Shown here piece after piece: positions 61,786 through 64,000 of a stretch of 64,000 nucleotides of DNA. How positions within the stretch are numbered: position 1 is the stretch's first letter; each line of letters begins with the position of its first letter. Under the pieces are notes generated by a model. It had not been told where the DNA came from and made no database searches. It was given only the letters and a program-made list of their open reading frames with translations. The DNA comes from Opisthocomus hoazin (Eukaryota; Chordata; Aves; Opisthocomiformes; Opisthocomidae). The DNA is taken from positions 6,200,001 to 6,264,000 of the forward strand of contig NC_134436.1 in assembly GCF_030867145.1 (NCBI RefSeq). Reading direction: 5' to 3'. Both the position numbers and the translations under genes were made by a program.

Positions 61786-64000
61786 CTGAGAGCGGATGGG
61801 GAGGGGGAGGAGAGAACAGAACAGACCGTGAAACAAAAGCAGCATCTGGGACAGAACGACTGCGCACCAACCTGCCAACGGGCACGTGGTGCGCGAGGGC
61901 TCGGACTTGGCTGCCCTTCGCTTGACAGCTGCGGCCGCGGTATCAGGCGCTCAACTTGTAATTCTAGCCAGAGCTGGCTCTCCACAGTAAACCAAACCGG
62001 GGTTTTTACAATCAAACTGTGGGAGGTTTTTTTCAGTAAAAACTTCTGCTTGGTCCTGCTTTGATTTAATCCTGGTCAGCCACGCTGGCCATAAATTAGG
62101 CTCTCGTTTGCATATGCATAGCCTCTTCCAGGTCACACAGATGCGTATGGGAGAAAGCGGATGGACAACTCCATTTCAGAGAGTTTGTTCTTCACCTTCA
62201 GCAGCTGCACTGATTCCCCAGATCAACTCCAGGGAAGAAGTCACAGGAAAAAACTATGCTGACATCAGCAGATGGGACTCTAGCTTCGCAGAGCCATAAA
62301 ATCTACTACTATAGAGAGTATATTAGATAGTGCCTGTGCCTTTTGTATAACTAACCTTTTTTACCAGCCCTGCTTCTCAGTGAAGCCAGCTCATTGGTGA
62401 CGTCTATGGATGCTTCTCTGCGTGCCTCAACAGGGCCATGGCTTGGGGAGAGTTAACGAGGAGCAGGGAGAGCCAAACCAGCATATCTAGCCGCGAGGCC
62501 GTTATCAGCAGGGCTCTGATCGCTTCAGCCACTTCATCTGTTTTTTGTGGCCAATGGATTCAATCAACCTTAGTTCACTACAGCCTTAAAACTTTACCAG
62601 AAATTTTCTCTGACACACCTGCCCTTCTCTGCAAGTCTTGTTTCCTTAACTGTTCCCAAGAAACACCGAAGCAGGAGTCCTGCTTTTGCTTCCAGAGAGT
62701 CATCCCACTTTGCCCAAGGTCAGAGGACCAGCCAACCCAGATATTCTCAAGATGCCCTCCCAAAGGGGAGGCTGAGCAGCACGTACCCTAAAGCACTTCA
62801 CACCCAAATAATACGAAAGCCCAGAGATTGCTCCATGACCTGTCCCCAAGAACTTTTGCACCACAACAGTCATGCTGCCCACTCCAACCTCACAGATGGA
62901 TGATATTTTGGTGGCAGACTCCCTTCACGGGACAATAAATCACTCGGAAACCAAAAGATTATCGAGTGGCACACACATGAAGCCACCACACAAATGGCAA
63001 CTTTTAATTTGGCAAAGACCACTCAAAGTCTGCTCCTTGTTGGTGAGCTCTAATGCTGTGTGCCTCTCGTGTGTAAGAGACAAAATCCACCACAAAATAA
63101 GAATCGCATGGGAATTTGATGATGCCCAGGTTTGGGACTGACAGAGGAACAACATTTACTCCTAGCAGGGTTTCTACTTCTCCTAACACATTCCCACCAA
63201 GGCATGCTTGTCCTCCTAGTCTGCAAGCAACAGTGTTCCGATACATTGGTGTGGGGATGGAGCTGGCAATGCAAATGAAAAAGGGTCAATAAATCCTCAT
63301 TCAGGTCCATTCCAGGCTAAAACACCTAAGAGCAAGCGGCCACAACACGCAAAACAGCCCCGGCTTCAGCCTCCTGCATATGTCACCTCATTCCAGCAAA
63401 TATTTCAAAGTCAAATACTCCCTGAAAGTCAAAACCTCAAAAGAACTTTTTAGCATTTCCATTTATCGAGTAGACACACAGATCAGCAGCGGGAGGAAAA
63501 CTTCGGGCAGGCAGCGCTGCTTAGCACCAGACCTTCACTAAGCAACCCAAACAAAAACATTATATTCAACACAGTGGCAACAGCAATGAGGTTCACAGGG
63601 ACGTTGTGGGATCGCCTTTGCTGCCCTTATTAAATGCTGGGATTATGCTCTTTGAATCCCAGGTCCTCGGAGAGAAAGCCATTTAATTCTCGTATTTTAC
63701 TGTCAGGAGTCCAGAGGAGACTGCAGGAGCTAAACGCACGGGCTGAGCAAAGGGAGATTCAGGGCACCCCGGGTCTAAATGGACATTCAAAGTGATGACG
63801 GAGGTGACAGACAAGAATTACACAATTAATCATAGCAATATCTCCCACCCTCAGAAGACAGCGCAGCAAGAAGCCGTGACCCGAAGCCGAGGACGCACGA
63901 GGAGAAGCAGGGCGGGATGCAGACGGGGCTGACGGCCGTCACCCAGCCAGGCTCTGCTCGCCCTGCTCCCCGAGGCACCGCAGCCACGTCCGAGTGCAGC
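61786..64000 (-). other. FGF18: FGF18 upstream intron, 3' part
   Basis: A pyrimidine-rich acceptor tract (CCTCCCCCTCCCCATCCGC and CTCTCAG on the minus strand) adjoins exon 61605-61785. The rest is unremarkable intronic DNA with only chance reading frames and no recognised repeat. The last 130 bases become GC- and CpG-richer, which may signal the approach of a CpG island outside the window. No signal-peptide exon was seen here. Confidence 0.75.

Larger units (their letters stand above)
15631..64000 (-). other. FGF18: FGF18 gene, partial (5' end outside window)
   Basis: This is the transcribed span of fibroblast growth factor 18, read right to left. Three coding exons with matching splice phases lie at 61605-61785 (phase 0 to 1), 35607-35713 (phase 1 to 0) and 15798-16064, and give 184 residues plus a stop. 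FGF18 proteins are 207 residues, so 23 N-terminal residues (the secretion signal) and the 5' UTR are missing; they must lie beyond 64000. I looked for the short signal-peptide exon on the minus strand between 61786 and 64000 and did not see it. The left limit is an estimate based on the polyadenylation signals near 15653. FGF18 is a secreted ligand of the FGF8/17/18 subfamily that signals through FGFR receptors with heparan sulphate, mainly in skeletal, lung and brain development (family knowledge). No other gene is evident in the introns. Confidence 0.95.

Noticed and set aside
1..64000. Search for a second gene, a microRNA hairpin or a functional tRNA
   Set aside because: Apart from the three FGF18 exons no stretch showed splice-bounded coding sequence, a long microRNA-like stem or a full tRNA cloverleaf. 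Weak tRNA-like motifs are listed only as possible SINE relics.
61786..64000. Possible FGF18 signal-peptide exon in the visible part of the upstream intron
   Set aside because: No minus-strand stretch encoding a hydrophobic segment ending in a Gln-rich CFQVQ-like sequence with a donor site was found, so the exon is inferred to lie outside the window.

Overview
This window is vertebrate nuclear DNA, almost certainly from a bird. The main pointers are several CR1 LINE copies with the avian-type 3' end (TTGGAAGGGACC next to AGAATCAYAGAAT, read on the + strand), one LTR of a kind I recognise from bird genomes, and a mosaic of GC-rich, CpG-containing and AT-rich non-coding blocks. There are no operons, Shine-Dalgarno sites, CRISPR arrays or dense coding, and nothing looks prokaryotic. 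I cannot name the species.

Only one protein-coding gene can be supported: FGF18 (fibroblast growth factor 18), on the minus strand and truncated by the right edge of the window. Three coding exons are present: 61605-61785, 35607-35713 and 15798-16064. Their phases fit exactly. Together they encode residues 24-207 of a protein whose usual length is 207, which is the whole mature growth factor. The missing 23 residues correspond to the signal peptide and lie beyond position 64000. The introns are about 25.9 kb and 19.5 kb.

Layout. 1-15630 is intergenic DNA downstream of FGF18, with scattered AT-rich blocks, two small hairpins, microsatellites and an ancient CR1 relic (about 6640-7140). 15631-16064 is the 3' UTR and last coding exon. 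16065-35606 is the last intron; it holds an LTR fragment, two CR1 copies, possible tRNA-like SINE relics and a CpG-rich island. 35607-35713 is the second-to-last exon. 35714-61604 is the large intron; it holds another CpG island, five CR1 copies or fragments, and AT-rich blocks that look like candidate conserved non-coding elements. 61605-61785 is the upstream exon in view. 61786-64000 is the 3' part of the next intron.

I found no undescribed biological system here. The most useful leads are the orphan intronic CpG islands, the palindromic GATA element downstream of the gene, and the AT-rich, homeodomain-site-rich blocks. These are candidate regulatory elements of FGF18, a developmental signalling gene. 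Claims about the elements rest on reading the sequence and on recalled family consensus patterns; no alignment or database search was possible.
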